From positions 1-23,015 of the forward strand of contig JAYVMU010000048.1 in NCBI GenBank assembly GCA_043758775.1: 23,015 nt of DNA, given 5' to 3'. Each line of letters opens with the position of its first letter. The first letter of the stretch is position 1. The translations under genes were made by a program, and so were the position numbers. Under the pieces are notes generated by a model. The model worked only from the letters and a program-made list of their open reading frames with translations. It was not told where the DNA came from and searched no databases. Shown here piece by piece: positions 1 through 7,870 of the stretch. Source of the DNA: JACMMS01 sp043758775 (GTDB lineage: Bacteria > Pseudomonadota > Gammaproteobacteria > Burkholderiales > Methylophilaceae).

Positions 1-795
1 AGAACACTTCGATGTACTCAAAGATAACTTGCCTAGCATTGACTCTGGTTTTGAATTGATAGTGATGTAAGCTTTCAGTTTTAAGTGTGCCAAAGAAGCG
101 GTAGTAATGGCAAAAATAGCCGGGATAGAATCCACTGCAAATATAAGATCGGAGATTTCTATCATCAACAACACTAAAAATAGCGGTGTAAAGTAACGTA
201 TGTCGTTTAACCTCACGCTGAACTTTTCACCATGAAAATTATCCGTGATACGCAGGTGTCGTTTTGCAAACTTGATGACCGAATTTTGTTGTAAGTCGGT
301 AGGTTTGTCTTCAACCAACAACATTCTTACGCCAGTAACCAATAGAAATATGCCGAATAAATACAGTATCCATTGAAACTCGCGCACAACCCATGCGCCG
401 GCTAAAATCATGATGGCACGCAGCACAATCGCCCCCAGCACACCATATAACAGCACGCGGCGTTGATTTTCTGGCGTGACTTTAAATGCGCCAAATATCA
501 ACAAGAAAACAAACACGTTATCAACAGATAATGATTTTTCAATCACATAGCCGGTTAAAAACTCCATGCTTTTTTGATTAGCGACATCCGTACCCAGTAA
601 GCCTGTTAAGTACCACCACAGCAATCCATTAAATGCTAAGGCTAAACTTAGCCAAACCACACTCCAGCTTGCAGCTTCCTTTGCACTTACTTTATGGGCA
701 TTGCGGCCACCTAATACAAACAAATCTAGCGTTAGCATGGCCAACACAAACACAATAAACCCTGCCCACATCCATGGCTGACCGACACTGACCAT
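1..795 (-). pseudogene. TerC-family integral membrane protein, 3' part replaced or missing
   Basis: TerC-family proteins are multi-spanning inner-membrane proteins linked to metal-ion (tellurium, manganese) resistance or export. Starting at ATG 795 (MVSVGQPWMWAGF), the translation follows the family closely for about 232 residues. It shows hydrophobic helices, the acidic motif EKSLSVDNVFVFLLIFGAF, and EISDLIFAVDSIPAIFAITT. After that last motif, at about base 100, similarity stops. The family usually continues with a DPF-type segment and further helices, but here an unrelated frame (ASLAHLKLKAY) runs open to the window edge. The remainder is therefore either an assembly join or a genuine deletion. 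The gene begins 41 bases downstream of the htpX stop on the same strand. Identification of the N-terminal part is secure; the state of the gene is not. Confidence 0.8.
2..70 (+). CDS. C-terminal end of an unrecognised protein (partial)
   Basis: A reading frame enters from the left edge and gives 22 residues ending in SIDSGFELIVM before TAA at 68-70. The composition is protein-like, and it would converge on the terC-like gene on the other strand. The family is not recognised, and a fragment this short could be chance. If it is real, it marks the point where the terC-like gene has lost its 3' end, because intact TerC homologues continue well beyond this distance. Confidence 0.3.
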   Translation, partial: EHFDVLKDNLPSIDSGFELIVM

Positions 796-836
796 ACGCG
801 CCTCTTAAATTTGACTATTGATAAACTGAAATATGA

Positions 837-1715
837 CTAAGTAGATGCTCTGAGTGCGGCAATGCGCTCTTCTAAGGCCGGATGTGTCATAAACAAACGC
901 TTAATACCCATTGCTTTATTGCCAGAAATTCCGAAAGCCGTCATTTTCTCGGGCAAATGTGCCTGTTGCTGTCCTAGTTTTAGCCTCTCAAGTGCGGCAA
1001 TCATTTTGCGACGTCCAGCCAAATTGGCACCGCCAATATCGGCTCTAAATTCACGCTGGCGAGAGAACCACATTACAATAATAGACGCCAAGACGCCCAG
1101 TATAAGTTCGGCAATAATCATCGTTACAAAGAACGCTGGGCCAGTGCCACGCTCTGTTTTAAAGACTAGTTTATCGACCGTATGTCCGATAATACGCGAA
1201 AAGAACATGACAAATGTATTGACTACACCTTGAATCAAGGCCAATGTGACCATATCGCCATTAGCGATGTGCGAGATTTCATGGCCTAACACAGCCTCGG
1301 CTTCATCGCGTGTCATTGAGCGCAATAGGCCAGTAGAAACTGCCACCAGCGCGTTATTTTTGTTCATGCCGGTCGCAAAAGCATTGATATCTGGTGAATC
1401 ATAAATTGCGACTTCTGGCATACCAATACCTGCAGTCTGCGCTTGTATTTTTACTGTTTCCACTAGCCAAATTTCTTCAGCATTAGCTGGATTTTTAATC
1501 ACTTGAGCGCCTACCATGCGTTTAGCTGACCACTTTGAAATGGTCAGTGAAATCAAGGAGCCGCCCATACCCATCACTCCAGCAAAAATAAGCAATGATT
1601 TGAGATTAAGCCCTTGCTCGGTTAAGTAAGGCTCAACGCCTAGTAACTTCATAGTGATTGATAGCACCAACATAATGGCTAAATTGGTGATTAAAAATAA
1701 AAAAATACGCTTCAT
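837..1715 (-). CDS. htpX: HtpX, membrane zinc metalloprotease
   Basis: HtpX is an M48-family inner-membrane protease that degrades misfolded membrane proteins and works alongside FtsH. The 292-residue product has the usual length. Two hydrophobic segments lie at about residues 4-25 and 38-58. The zinc motif HEISH is at 145-149, two further membrane segments lie at about 155-175 and 192-217, and the third zinc ligand is Glu222 in REFRAD. The ATG at 1715 has AAGGA seven bases upstream. It lies 57 bases downstream of the hibernation-factor gene on the same strand, so the two may be cotranscribed; both fit a stress or stationary-phase role. No key residue is missing. Confidence 0.95.
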   Translation of the reverse strand: MKRIFLFLITNLAIMLVLSITMKLLGVEPYLTEQGLNLKSLLIFAGVMGMGGSLISLTISKWSAKRMVGAQVIKNPANAEEIWLVETVKIQAQTAGIGMPEVAIYDSPDINAFATGMNKNNALVAVSTGLLRSMTRDEAEAVLGHEISHIANGDMVTLALIQGVVNTFVMFFSRIIGHTVDKLVFKTERGTGPAFFVTMIIAELILGVLASIIVMWFSRQREFRADIGGANLAGRRKMIAALERLKLGQQQAHLPEKMTAFGISGNKAMGIKRLFMTHPALEERIAALRAST

Positions 1716-1772
1716 GGCAATTCCTTTTTCAAACTATTTACTTAATTAATACCCATTAATACTTTTTCGCAT

Positions 1773-2138
1773 TTACATTTGCGGTTTAATTTGCATCTCA
1801 TCATAAGCAACAATATCTGCATGATGATTGCGATGGTCTTGCTTGCGCCCTAAATGACGTGCAACTGATTGACTAGCACGATGAATAGCTCGATCAATCG
1901 CCGTATATAAATTACTTTCAGTATCTGAAATGATGAGCGTAGAGGTACCGTTTAGTTTCAATACGAGCTGACAACGTTTATCGTTACCGCCACGTGGGCC
2001 ATTGATATCTGAAAGGCGCACCGTAATTTGCTGAATATAATGATGCGCAAAATTTACAGCAAACGAAAGCCTGCGCTCGGTATAGGTACGAATTGCGTCA
2101 GTTAAATTAAATCCACGTGCTTGAATATAAGTTTTCAC
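1773..2138 (-). CDS. hpf: Ribosome hibernation promoting factor (HPF/RaiA family)
   Basis: This 121-residue protein is a short-type HPF/RaiA homologue, which binds the 30S decoding centre and keeps ribosomes inactive during starvation. The family pattern is visible: an N-terminal strand-helix (MKTYIQARGFNLTDAIRTY), a central strand ending VRLSDINGPRGG, and a helix TAIDRAIHRASQSVARHL. There is no long C-terminal dimerisation domain, as expected for the short form. The start is GTG at 2138, preceded by AGGA eight bases upstream. htpX follows in the same direction, and nhaR diverges from it across a 110-base spacer. It was historically named sigma-54 modulation protein because of its position near rpoN in other genomes; rpoN is not present here. 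Confidence 0.88.
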   Translation of the reverse strand: MKTYIQARGFNLTDAIRTYTERRLSFAVNFAHHYIQQITVRLSDINGPRGGNDKRCQLVLKLNGTSTLIISDTESNLYTAIDRAIHRASQSVARHLGRKQDHRNHHADIVAYDEMQIKPQM

Positions 2139-2204
2139 GATTATTTCCTTTATCTAAACATTTGAACGTGATTCAGTTTAAAACAAATCCTTAATCAATA
2201 AAAA

Positions 2205-2230
2205 TCGAATATACTTTATTTAATATTCGA
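2205..2230 (+). promoter_or_regulatory. Perfect inverted repeat in front of nhaR, candidate LysR operator
   Basis: TCGAATAT at 2205-2212 is repeated inverted as ATATTCGA at 2223-2230, with a 10-base AT-rich spacer. It ends 18 bases before the nhaR start codon, in the spacer shared with the divergent hpf gene. LysR-type regulators bind interrupted dyads of this kind, usually in front of their own gene, so autoregulation is a reasonable inference. No binding evidence exists here. Confidence 0.45.
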
Positions 2231-2248
2231 AAAAATCGAAAGTAACCA

Positions 2249-3151
2249 ATGGCCGCACTCAATTACAAACACTTGCATTACTTTTGGGTAGTCGCAAAAA
2301 CTGGCAGCATTACCTTGGCAAGTCAGCGACTGCACATCACGCCACAAACCATTAGCGGACAGCTTAGTTTGTTTGAAGACACCTTAGGTGAGGCACTTTT
2401 TAATCGAATAAACCGCCGTTTTGAGCTGACTGATAAAGGTAGACTGGTGTTAAGTTACGCGGATGAAATATTTTCGTTAGGGCAAGAATTAGAGGATACA
2501 TTGCGTTTAGAACCCATTGAAAGGCCTTTGCAATTTCGTGTAGGCGTGTGCGAGGCTGTGCCTAAGTCTATTGCTTATCAACTCATTGAACCTGCGTTAC
2601 GCTCGCCGAATACACTGCGCGTGATTTGCCGGGAAGGCAATATGACGAACTTGCTGGCAGAGCTTGCCGTACATAAATTGGATATTGTGATTGCAGACAG
2701 CCCGATGCCCACCAATACTAATGTGCGAGCTTTTAATCATCTACTTGGGGAGTGTGGTCTGACTTTTTTTGCAACTACAGACCTCACACATAAACTTAAT
2801 GACAAAACGTTTCCACAATGTCTACATGGTGCGCCGATGTTGCTGCCTGGTGTCGATGATGCGGTTCGCCCAAAGCTTACACGCTGGCTAGATGACCATA
2901 AAATAGTACCGCGAATTATGGGTGAATTTGATGATGGTGCATTGATGAAAGTGTTCGCCCAAGCTGGAGTTGGCGTATTTGCTGTGCCGTCTTCTTCGTT
3001 TGACCAAATGGAACAACAATCTGGCCTAATAGCGCTGGGCAGCACTAAAGAAGTCACTAAAAGTTTTTATGCAATATCGGTAGAACGTAAGCTGAAACAT
3101 CCTGCCGTCATTGCAATTAGTGAAGCTGCACGGCATGAAATATTTTCTTAA
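2249..3151 (+). CDS. nhaR: NhaR-type LysR transcriptional regulator
   Basis: This is a 300-residue LysR-family regulator with strong overall resemblance to E. coli NhaR, which activates the Na+/H+ antiporter gene nhaA in response to sodium. The N-terminal winged helix-turn-helix covers about residues 5-64, with YKHLHYFWVVAKTGSI and the recognition region LHITPQTISGQL. The effector domain contains NhaR-type stretches such as HKLDIVIADSPM and GEFDDGALMKVFAQAG. The length equals that of the E. coli protein. No nhaA lies next to it, so its target here is unknown. It converges on dgkA with only 16 bases between the stops. The ribosome-binding site is weak. Confidence 0.88.
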   Translation: MAALNYKHLHYFWVVAKTGSITLASQRLHITPQTISGQLSLFEDTLGEALFNRINRRFELTDKGRLVLSYADEIFSLGQELEDTLRLEPIERPLQFRVGVCEAVPKSIAYQLIEPALRSPNTLRVICREGNMTNLLAELAVHKLDIVIADSPMPTNTNVRAFNHLLGECGLTFFATTDLTHKLNDKTFPQCLHGAPMLLPGVDDAVRPKLTRWLDDHKIVPRIMGEFDDGALMKVFAQAGVGVFAVPSSSFDQMEQQSGLIALGSTKEVTKSFYAISVERKLKHPAVIAISEAARHEIFS

Positions 3152-3167
3152 AATAGGCTATTGCCGA

Positions 3168-3536
3168 TTAATTGAGCATGAGCAAACTCCAAATCACCAC
3201 AGCGTTGACTAAAGCAAAAAATACCGCAGCACTACCGATATCTTTAGCACGTTTAGCCAATAAATGATGTTCGATAGAAACACGATCCACTACTGCTTCA
3301 ATCCCAGAGTTAAGTAACTCAACAATCAGCACCAGAATTACACTGCCTATCATCATGGCGCGCTCAATACCACTATGACCAAAATAGAATGCCAGAGGAA
3401 TCAACACTATAGATAAAAATACCTCCGTTCTAAATGCATCCTCATGAATAAACGCCGCCTTAATGCCTTCACAACTATAGCCCCACGCATTAATCACACG
3501 GCGTAAGCCAGCTTTACCTTTATACGGACTTTCCAT
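3168..3536 (-). CDS. dgkA: Diacylglycerol kinase
   Basis: DgkA is a small trimeric inner-membrane kinase that phosphorylates diacylglycerol, recycling the lipid released during periplasmic glucan synthesis. The product is 122 residues from ATG 3536, matching the usual length. A TTG start at 3551 would add five residues and is less likely. The amphipathic N-terminus (GKAGLRRVINAWGYS) and HEDAFRTE precede three membrane helices. The catalytic signature ELLNSGIEAVVDR lies before the last helix. A GGGA-like ribosome-binding site sits about eight bases before the ATG. It is divergent from yggX. Confidence 0.94.
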   Translation of the reverse strand: MESPYKGKAGLRRVINAWGYSCEGIKAAFIHEDAFRTEVFLSIVLIPLAFYFGHSGIERAMMIGSVILVLIVELLNSGIEAVVDRVSIEHHLLAKRAKDIGSAAVFFALVNAVVIWSLLMLN

Positions 3537-3643
3537 GTAGAGAATTCCCAACTTAATTAAATTTTAACTTGCACTATTTTTAGTTAACAATATTTTAACA
3601 TGCGCTATCATTATACTTTTAGTGAAAACAAGCAGGTTAAATG

Positions 3644-3916
3644 ATGGCACGCAGAGTTAATTGTATTAAATTAGGTGTTGAAGCAGATGGTATGGACTTT
3701 CCGCCTTACCCAGGCGAACTAGGCAAACGCATTTACATGAGCGTTTCTAAAGAAGCATGGGCAGCATGGCTCAAACAACAAACTATGCTAGTCAATGAAA
3801 ACCGCTTGAGCTTAGCTGACCCAGCAGCGCGACAGTACTTAAGAGAACAAACCGAAAAATACTTTTTTGGTGAAGGCGCTGATACTGCTATGGGTTATGT
3901 GCCACCTACAAACTAG
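3644..3916 (+). CDS. yggX: YggX-family Fe(II)-trafficking / oxidative damage protection protein
   Basis: This is a 90-residue YggX homologue (MARRVNCIKLG...), a small cytoplasmic protein that protects iron-sulfur clusters from oxidants and limits free iron. The conserved Cys near the N-terminus, the PPYPGELGKRIY segment and the WLKQQTMLVNENRLSL helix are all present. Two ATGs are adjacent at 3641 and 3644; family members begin MAR, so the second is preferred, with AGG about seven bases upstream. The 3' end overlaps the end of the convergent hydrolase gene by 11 bases. It lies next to the ECF-sigma operon, but on the opposite strand. Confidence 0.93.
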   Translation: MARRVNCIKLGVEADGMDFPPYPGELGKRIYMSVSKEAWAAWLKQQTMLVNENRLSLADPAARQYLREQTEKYFFGEGADTAMGYVPPTN

Positions 3917-5006
3917 GCTCCGCATCAAAAAACTCAAGCAAATGCTTGGGTAACCATTCAACATTTCCAGGGAATGGCGACGTCACAAAACCAACGTGTC
4001 CGCCTTCCTCGGTATATTCTAGTGTCACAGTCGGCGAAACCTCATCTGGCGTAGGCAAAAATTTAGACGGCATAAAAGGGTCGTTTTTTGCATTAAGAAT
4101 TAATACAGGCACAGTGATTTTATCTAGCCACGGTTTGGATGCATTTTTAGCATAATAATCATCTGCACTTGCTGCGCCGTATAAAACTGCTGTTACAGCG
4201 CCATCAATATCATGGATAGTTCTTGCAGATTTAATTTTCTCATCATCTAACAAGCCCGGAAAACGCTGCGACATGGCTAGTGCCTTAGGGCGCATAGAGT
4301 CGACAAAGCGTGGTGTATACACTAGACGATTGAAGCCTTTATCCAGTGCATTGGCAGCTTCGATTAAATCCATAGGGGCAGAAACCGTGGCGGCTTTGGT
4401 GATGACGCTGTTGGCATGCTCTCCCGACTCACCCAACCACTTTAATAGGGCATTACCACCTAATGACACGCCAACCGCATAAATTTTGACCCCAGGGGCA
4501 CCAGCACGCACACGTGACAGCATCATTTCAATTTCCGGAGTATCCCCCGCATAATACACGCGCGGCAAACGATTGGGCTCACCTGAGCAGCCTCTAAAAT
4601 GAATTACTACGCCGCGCCATCCTTTAGCCTTGGTAGCAGCCATTAACGCCTTAGCGTACTCGCTTTGCGAGTTGCCTTCTAGGCCGTGAAACAACACAAC
4701 AATGGGTCTATTGTCAACAACTGTAGAAAGAGCATCTTTGGGAGGAGTAACCTCAGGATTGCTTTCATTAACGACTTTGCTATCAGGATTGGTATTATCT
4801 ATCCAATCGACATCAATAAAATCACCATCGTCTAGCTCCCAGCGCTCACGACGATATTGCACTTCAGGCACTGTAGCGAAAAGCGCCGAATAGATAGTCT
4901 GCAAATTCCCACCTGGCAACCAGAATGGTGCAGAATATGGCTCTGCGCTAGAATTGATAGGCGCAGTTGCAAATAACAAAGTAAATAACAAGAATAGATA
5001 CTTCAC
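3906..5006 (-). CDS. YheT-type alpha/beta hydrolase with N-terminal signal-like segment
   Basis: This belongs to the YheT/ABHD1-3 group of alpha/beta hydrolases (putative esterases). The fold is complete: SAPFWLPGGNLQTIY at about 25-39, HGLEGNSQSEY (oxyanion region, about 107-117), HFRGCSG, the nucleophile elbow GVSLGG with Ser181, the acid in NAKNDPF and the histidine in EEGGHVGF near the C-terminus. The chosen start is GTG 5006, with AAGAG 11 bases upstream. Longer starts would overlap the preceding cupin gene. From here the protein opens with MKYLFLLFTLLFATAPINSSAE, which reads as a signal peptide and is unusual for a group generally thought cytoplasmic. A polar Asn/Asp/Pro-rich insert follows at about 70-98. 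It is the last gene of the five-gene minus-strand series. Confidence 0.82.
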   Translation of the reverse strand: MKYLFLLFTLLFATAPINSSAEPYSAPFWLPGGNLQTIYSALFATVPEVQYRRERWELDDGDFIDVDWIDNTNPDSKVVNESNPEVTPPKDALSTVVDNRPIVVLFHGLEGNSQSEYAKALMAATKAKGWRGVVIHFRGCSGEPNRLPRVYYAGDTPEIEMMLSRVRAGAPGVKIYAVGVSLGGNALLKWLGESGEHANSVITKAATVSAPMDLIEAANALDKGFNRLVYTPRFVDSMRPKALAMSQRFPGLLDDEKIKSARTIHDIDGAVTAVLYGAASADDYYAKNASKPWLDKITVPVLILNAKNDPFMPSKFLPTPDEVSPTVTLEYTEEGGHVGFVTSPFPGNVEWLPKHLLEFFDAEPSL

Positions 5007-5031
5007 AAAAAACGATACTCTTAAACTAATT

Positions 5032-5478
5032 TCAGCCGTGTACCAGCAAAACACAACCGCTTGCCGCCGTATGAATATCTTTGTGATAGCCACCTGCCGA
5101 TGCATAATGATAATCACCGGGGTAGCACAAAATACCGTCTAACCACACTTCACCTTCAACCACAAAAGACTCCTCATCGTGCTTATGCTCATGATAGGGA
5201 ATACTGCTATTGGCGGCCAATTTGATTAAAAATGATTTACTAGTTTCACCTTTATGCAGCAGCTTAACTTCTACGCCCTTTGCCACGGTTTTCCATTCAC
5301 CTTGATTGGCAAATATAAACTCATGATGCCCGGCACCGACTTCAATACGGCTCATTAATTTTTGTTTAATACGGCTAGCAACTTCAGGTGCTGGTGCTGT
5401 CGGCAACAAACTGCTGGCAATTGCCGCGTTAATTTCATCACCAAGTATTGCATTTGATTCTTGGTTAGATTTCTTCAT
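5032..5478 (-). CDS. ChrR-like cupin anti-sigma factor
   Basis: ChrR-type anti-sigma factors hold an ECF sigma factor inactive until an oxidant signal such as singlet oxygen. The C-terminal half is a cupin with the metal motif YHEHKHDEE (about residues 95-103), then GEVWLDG and YPGDYHY. Start ATG 5478 is preferred because AAGGA stands six bases upstream, overlapping the sigma stop. An ATG at 5484 overlaps that stop as ATGA but directly abuts the AAGGA. Direct coupling to the sigma gene supports the partnership. The N-terminal region (about 40 residues) lacks the HxxxCxxC zinc motif of classical ChrR anti-sigma domains, so how it holds the sigma factor is unclear. It may instead be a stand-alone cupin sensor. 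Confidence 0.8.
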   Translation of the reverse strand: MKKSNQESNAILGDEINAAIASSLLPTAPAPEVASRIKQKLMSRIEVGAGHHEFIFANQGEWKTVAKGVEVKLLHKGETSKSFLIKLAANSSIPYHEHKHDEESFVVEGEVWLDGILCYPGDYHYASAGGYHKDIHTAASGCVLLVHG

Positions 5479-5480
5479 CG

Positions 5481-6134
5481 TCATTCCTTGTCCGCCATCT
5501 TATCTTGCATCAGCGCCGCTTTTAATTTAGTTTGCGCACGTTTTATATTTGACTTTACTGAACCCAAAGGCATCGTCATTTGTGCAGCAATATCTTCATG
5601 CGTGAGCCCTTTAAAAAAGGCCAGCGCAATCAACTGTCGCTGTATAACGCCTAATGTTGCCATCGCGGCATATAGTGCCGAATCGCGTTCCAAGGTAAGC
5701 AAGTTTTCAAGTGGCACAGAGGCAACTTCTTCATGTGCTACCAAATCCTGTGGTTCAGGATGTGACTCGGCTTCATCTAAACGACGTAGTGCATCAATAG
5801 CACGTGAACGACAAATCATCATTAACCAGGCCATAGTGGGACCACGTGTACTGTCAAACCTTGGTGCTTCTTGCCAAGCTTGCCAGTAAGTATCACCCAC
5901 CACATCTTCTGCCAAATCATGACGGCGCGTAATTTTTAGCGCAAGCCCATATACTTTTGATAAGGTGCAATCATACAACTCTACTAATGATGCCTCGTTG
6001 CGCTCCACCATGCCTTGAATAATATTGCTAAATTGATCTCCAGGTAACACAGTATTTTCCATCGGACGAGTTAAGAGATTAAAATTAGCTAGTATAGCTT
6101 TTTGCTCTGATCGTATGTGATGGTTAATTGTCAT
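5481..6134 (-). CDS. ECF-type RNA polymerase sigma factor
   Basis: This is a sigma-70 family protein of the extracytoplasmic-function class. Region 2 spans about residues 40-110, with LVELYDCTLSKVYGLALKI, LAEDVVGDTYWQAW and AWLMMICRSRAIDALRR. A short acidic linker follows, and region 4 ends with LTHEDIAAQMTMPLGSVKSN, the helix-turn-helix that reads the -35 element. The next gene encodes a ChrR-like cupin, which points to the ChrR/RpoE-like ECF group. Start ATG 6134 is taken for length. AAGGA sits almost against it, and GGAG is 13 bases upstream, so the start is uncertain; the ATG at 6062 has no visible ribosome-binding site. Confidence 0.9.
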   Translation of the reverse strand: MTINHHIRSEQKAILANFNLLTRPMENTVLPGDQFSNIIQGMVERNEASLVELYDCTLSKVYGLALKITRRHDLAEDVVGDTYWQAWQEAPRFDSTRGPTMAWLMMICRSRAIDALRRLDEAESHPEPQDLVAHEEVASVPLENLLTLERDSALYAAMATLGVIQRQLIALAFFKGLTHEDIAAQMTMPLGSVKSNIKRAQTKLKAALMQDKMADKE

Positions 6135-6185
6135 TTCCTTGGTCTAGCTCCATTAACTTACTAAGTTTAATCATTTTAATTTGTG

Positions 6186-6704
6186 CTATTGAATAACTGG
6201 TGCTACTGCATCACCAGTAGTTGTTTCAATTTCACGATACATTGGCGCTAGTTTTGCCAACAGCTTGTTTTGCGCTGCAAAAGGCACATTATGCTTATCC
6301 ATCGCAAATTGAAACTGTTCTACTAATGCGTTAAAAGCTTCACGATTAACTTTCATGCCGGCATGCGTTGTTTTCATATCACGCCCTGGATACTTACAAC
6401 CACCATTCATCAATTCACACATTTGCTCTACCAACATCGCTTTAATAAAAGCCTGTTTATTATTATCAAAGAATGGTTTAGTACGTGGGTCCGCCACTAA
6501 ACCAACCATGAAGTCATCCATAATTTTTACCAAACCTTCTTTACCACCAAAAGCTTGAAAAGTCGCTGTACCAGTCATTGGCGTATTACCCAAATTGGGA
6601 CTTGAAGATTCAGGTGCTTGCCCATCCGCCATTGCAGTTAATGAAAGAGTCAGTGCAGCACAGACTAACGTGCCGGTAAGTATTGATTTAAATTTAAAAT
6701 TCAT
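6186..6704 (-). CDS. Exported group 1 truncated haemoglobin
   Basis: This 172-residue protein has a signal peptide (positively charged start, hydrophobic core LVCAALTLSLTAMA, cleavage after about residue 26) followed by a truncated globin domain from about residue 48. The globin signature includes FGGKEGLVKIMDDF, the phenylalanine-rich turn TKPFFDNN, and the proximal haem ligand His114 in TTHAGMKV. Most truncated globins are cytoplasmic, so export suggests haem-based sensing or chemistry in the periplasm. CELMNGGCKYPGRD carries two cysteines seven residues apart that might form a disulfide there. It lies 51 bases upstream of the ECF sigma gene and 69 downstream of the DUF3034 gene, in the same direction. 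Confidence 0.88.
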   Translation of the reverse strand: MNFKFKSILTGTLVCAALTLSLTAMADGQAPESSSPNLGNTPMTGTATFQAFGGKEGLVKIMDDFMVGLVADPRTKPFFDNNKQAFIKAMLVEQMCELMNGGCKYPGRDMKTTHAGMKVNREAFNALVEQFQFAMDKHNVPFAAQNKLLAKLAPMYREIETTTGDAVAPVIQ

Positions 6705-6773
6705 TTTTGTAACCCTTAACTAATTAGTTTGATTCTCAATTGTTTCTATAAAAATTTGTATTTGTAACTAGCT

Positions 6774-7754
6774 TTAAAAACCAACTTGAGCTGACAAATA
6801 AATTGCACTTTGTTTACCATAATTAGCACCAACAGGCGCTACGGTTGCAATATTGCCCAGATAAACGTAAGCCGCAGTCAGGGAAACATTTTTAGTAGGC
6901 GCATAAGCCACAAATAAATCATAAGCATCATCCTCTTTTAAATTAACCACGTTTGCGCCGCCAAATAAAGCCGCATTAGCTGGGCTTTCTAAATTATTTG
7001 GCTTCATACGATATTCAGCACCAACAGCTAACTTCTTATCTAGTAAATAAGCCGCTGACAATTCAAGCTCAGGTTCATAGCTATCATTACGACTACCGCC
7101 AAAACCTAACAAGCCTAACTGATTAGCTTTAGTCAAACGTAATGTGCCATTTAGTAGCAAATTTTCATCCAGCAGCAATTTAGTTGCCGCCACATAAAAA
7201 TCGACTCCATAATCTTTTTTAGCACCAATGACCGCACTTTTGACAAAATCGCCATCATTATTCTTTTTATATTGCACGCCTACCGCAACTTGTGGCAGCC
7301 AAGTGTCAGCATCTAAGACTGCCTCACCCAATACACGTAGTTTTGCACCAATAATAGTTTGTGAAAGCTCATCACGCCCAATAGCATCAGCACCTAAACC
7401 TGCATGCACTTTATTGCGTAAGTCAGTAATATCAAAATTTTGTTCTGCCACTGAAAGTTCAAAACGGTCATAAAAACCAACCGTGACGCCATAACTCTGT
7501 AAACTAAAGTTATCTGTAGGTGCGTAGGTATAATGCACATTTGCGCCAATTTCATTATTAGTTCCATAACCACCAATGACTGCCCAAGGCGTTAAACCAC
7601 CGCCTGCTGCACCTTCTATTTGCGAAACTCCGCCAGTGAGTAATAGTTTATTACTGAGAGACTCTGCGTGAGCTGTACTCTGAAAACCCGCCAATAAAGG
7701 GGCTGTTAATAATAGACTGCGTAGTAGTTGCTTATATTTAAAAGGATGATGCAT
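6774..7754 (-). CDS. DUF3034-like outer-membrane beta-barrel protein
   Basis: This is a 326-residue protein from ATG 7754, which has GGAG seven bases upstream (a TTG at 7760 is less likely). A signal peptide ends in STAHA. The mature part alternates short polar/aromatic strands and ends in a terminal phenylalanine (AQVGF), the outer-membrane insertion signature. The opening LLLTGGVSQIEGAAGGG resembles proteins grouped as DUF3034, whose function is unknown. As first gene of the series it is a likely target of the operon promoter. It could be a porin or an envelope-stress-induced barrel; nothing here decides its substrate. Confidence 0.8.
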   Translation of the reverse strand: MHHPFKYKQLLRSLLLTAPLLAGFQSTAHAESLSNKLLLTGGVSQIEGAAGGGLTPWAVIGGYGTNNEIGANVHYTYAPTDNFSLQSYGVTVGFYDRFELSVAEQNFDITDLRNKVHAGLGADAIGRDELSQTIIGAKLRVLGEAVLDADTWLPQVAVGVQYKKNNDGDFVKSAVIGAKKDYGVDFYVAATKLLLDENLLLNGTLRLTKANQLGLLGFGGSRNDSYEPELELSAAYLLDKKLAVGAEYRMKPNNLESPANAALFGGANVVNLKEDDAYDLFVAYAPTKNVSLTAAYVYLGNIATVAPVGANYGKQSAIYLSAQVGF

Positions 7755-7870
7755 TGTCAAACTCCTACAGTTTTTAGGTTGATAGTCATTTTGTTTAATT
7801 GCTATTAAACGAATTACTGGCTATACGACTAAAAACGGTGGGTAGATGCAATGGCTAAATATAAAAATAA

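Noticed and set aside
862..1233. Plus-strand open frame opposite htpX
   Set aside because: It lies wholly antisense to a clear htpX gene, with no domain or ribosome-binding site.
5461..5889. Plus-strand open frame opposite the ECF sigma gene
   Set aside because: It is antisense to a well-supported sigma factor, and its cysteine/serine-rich product resembles no family.
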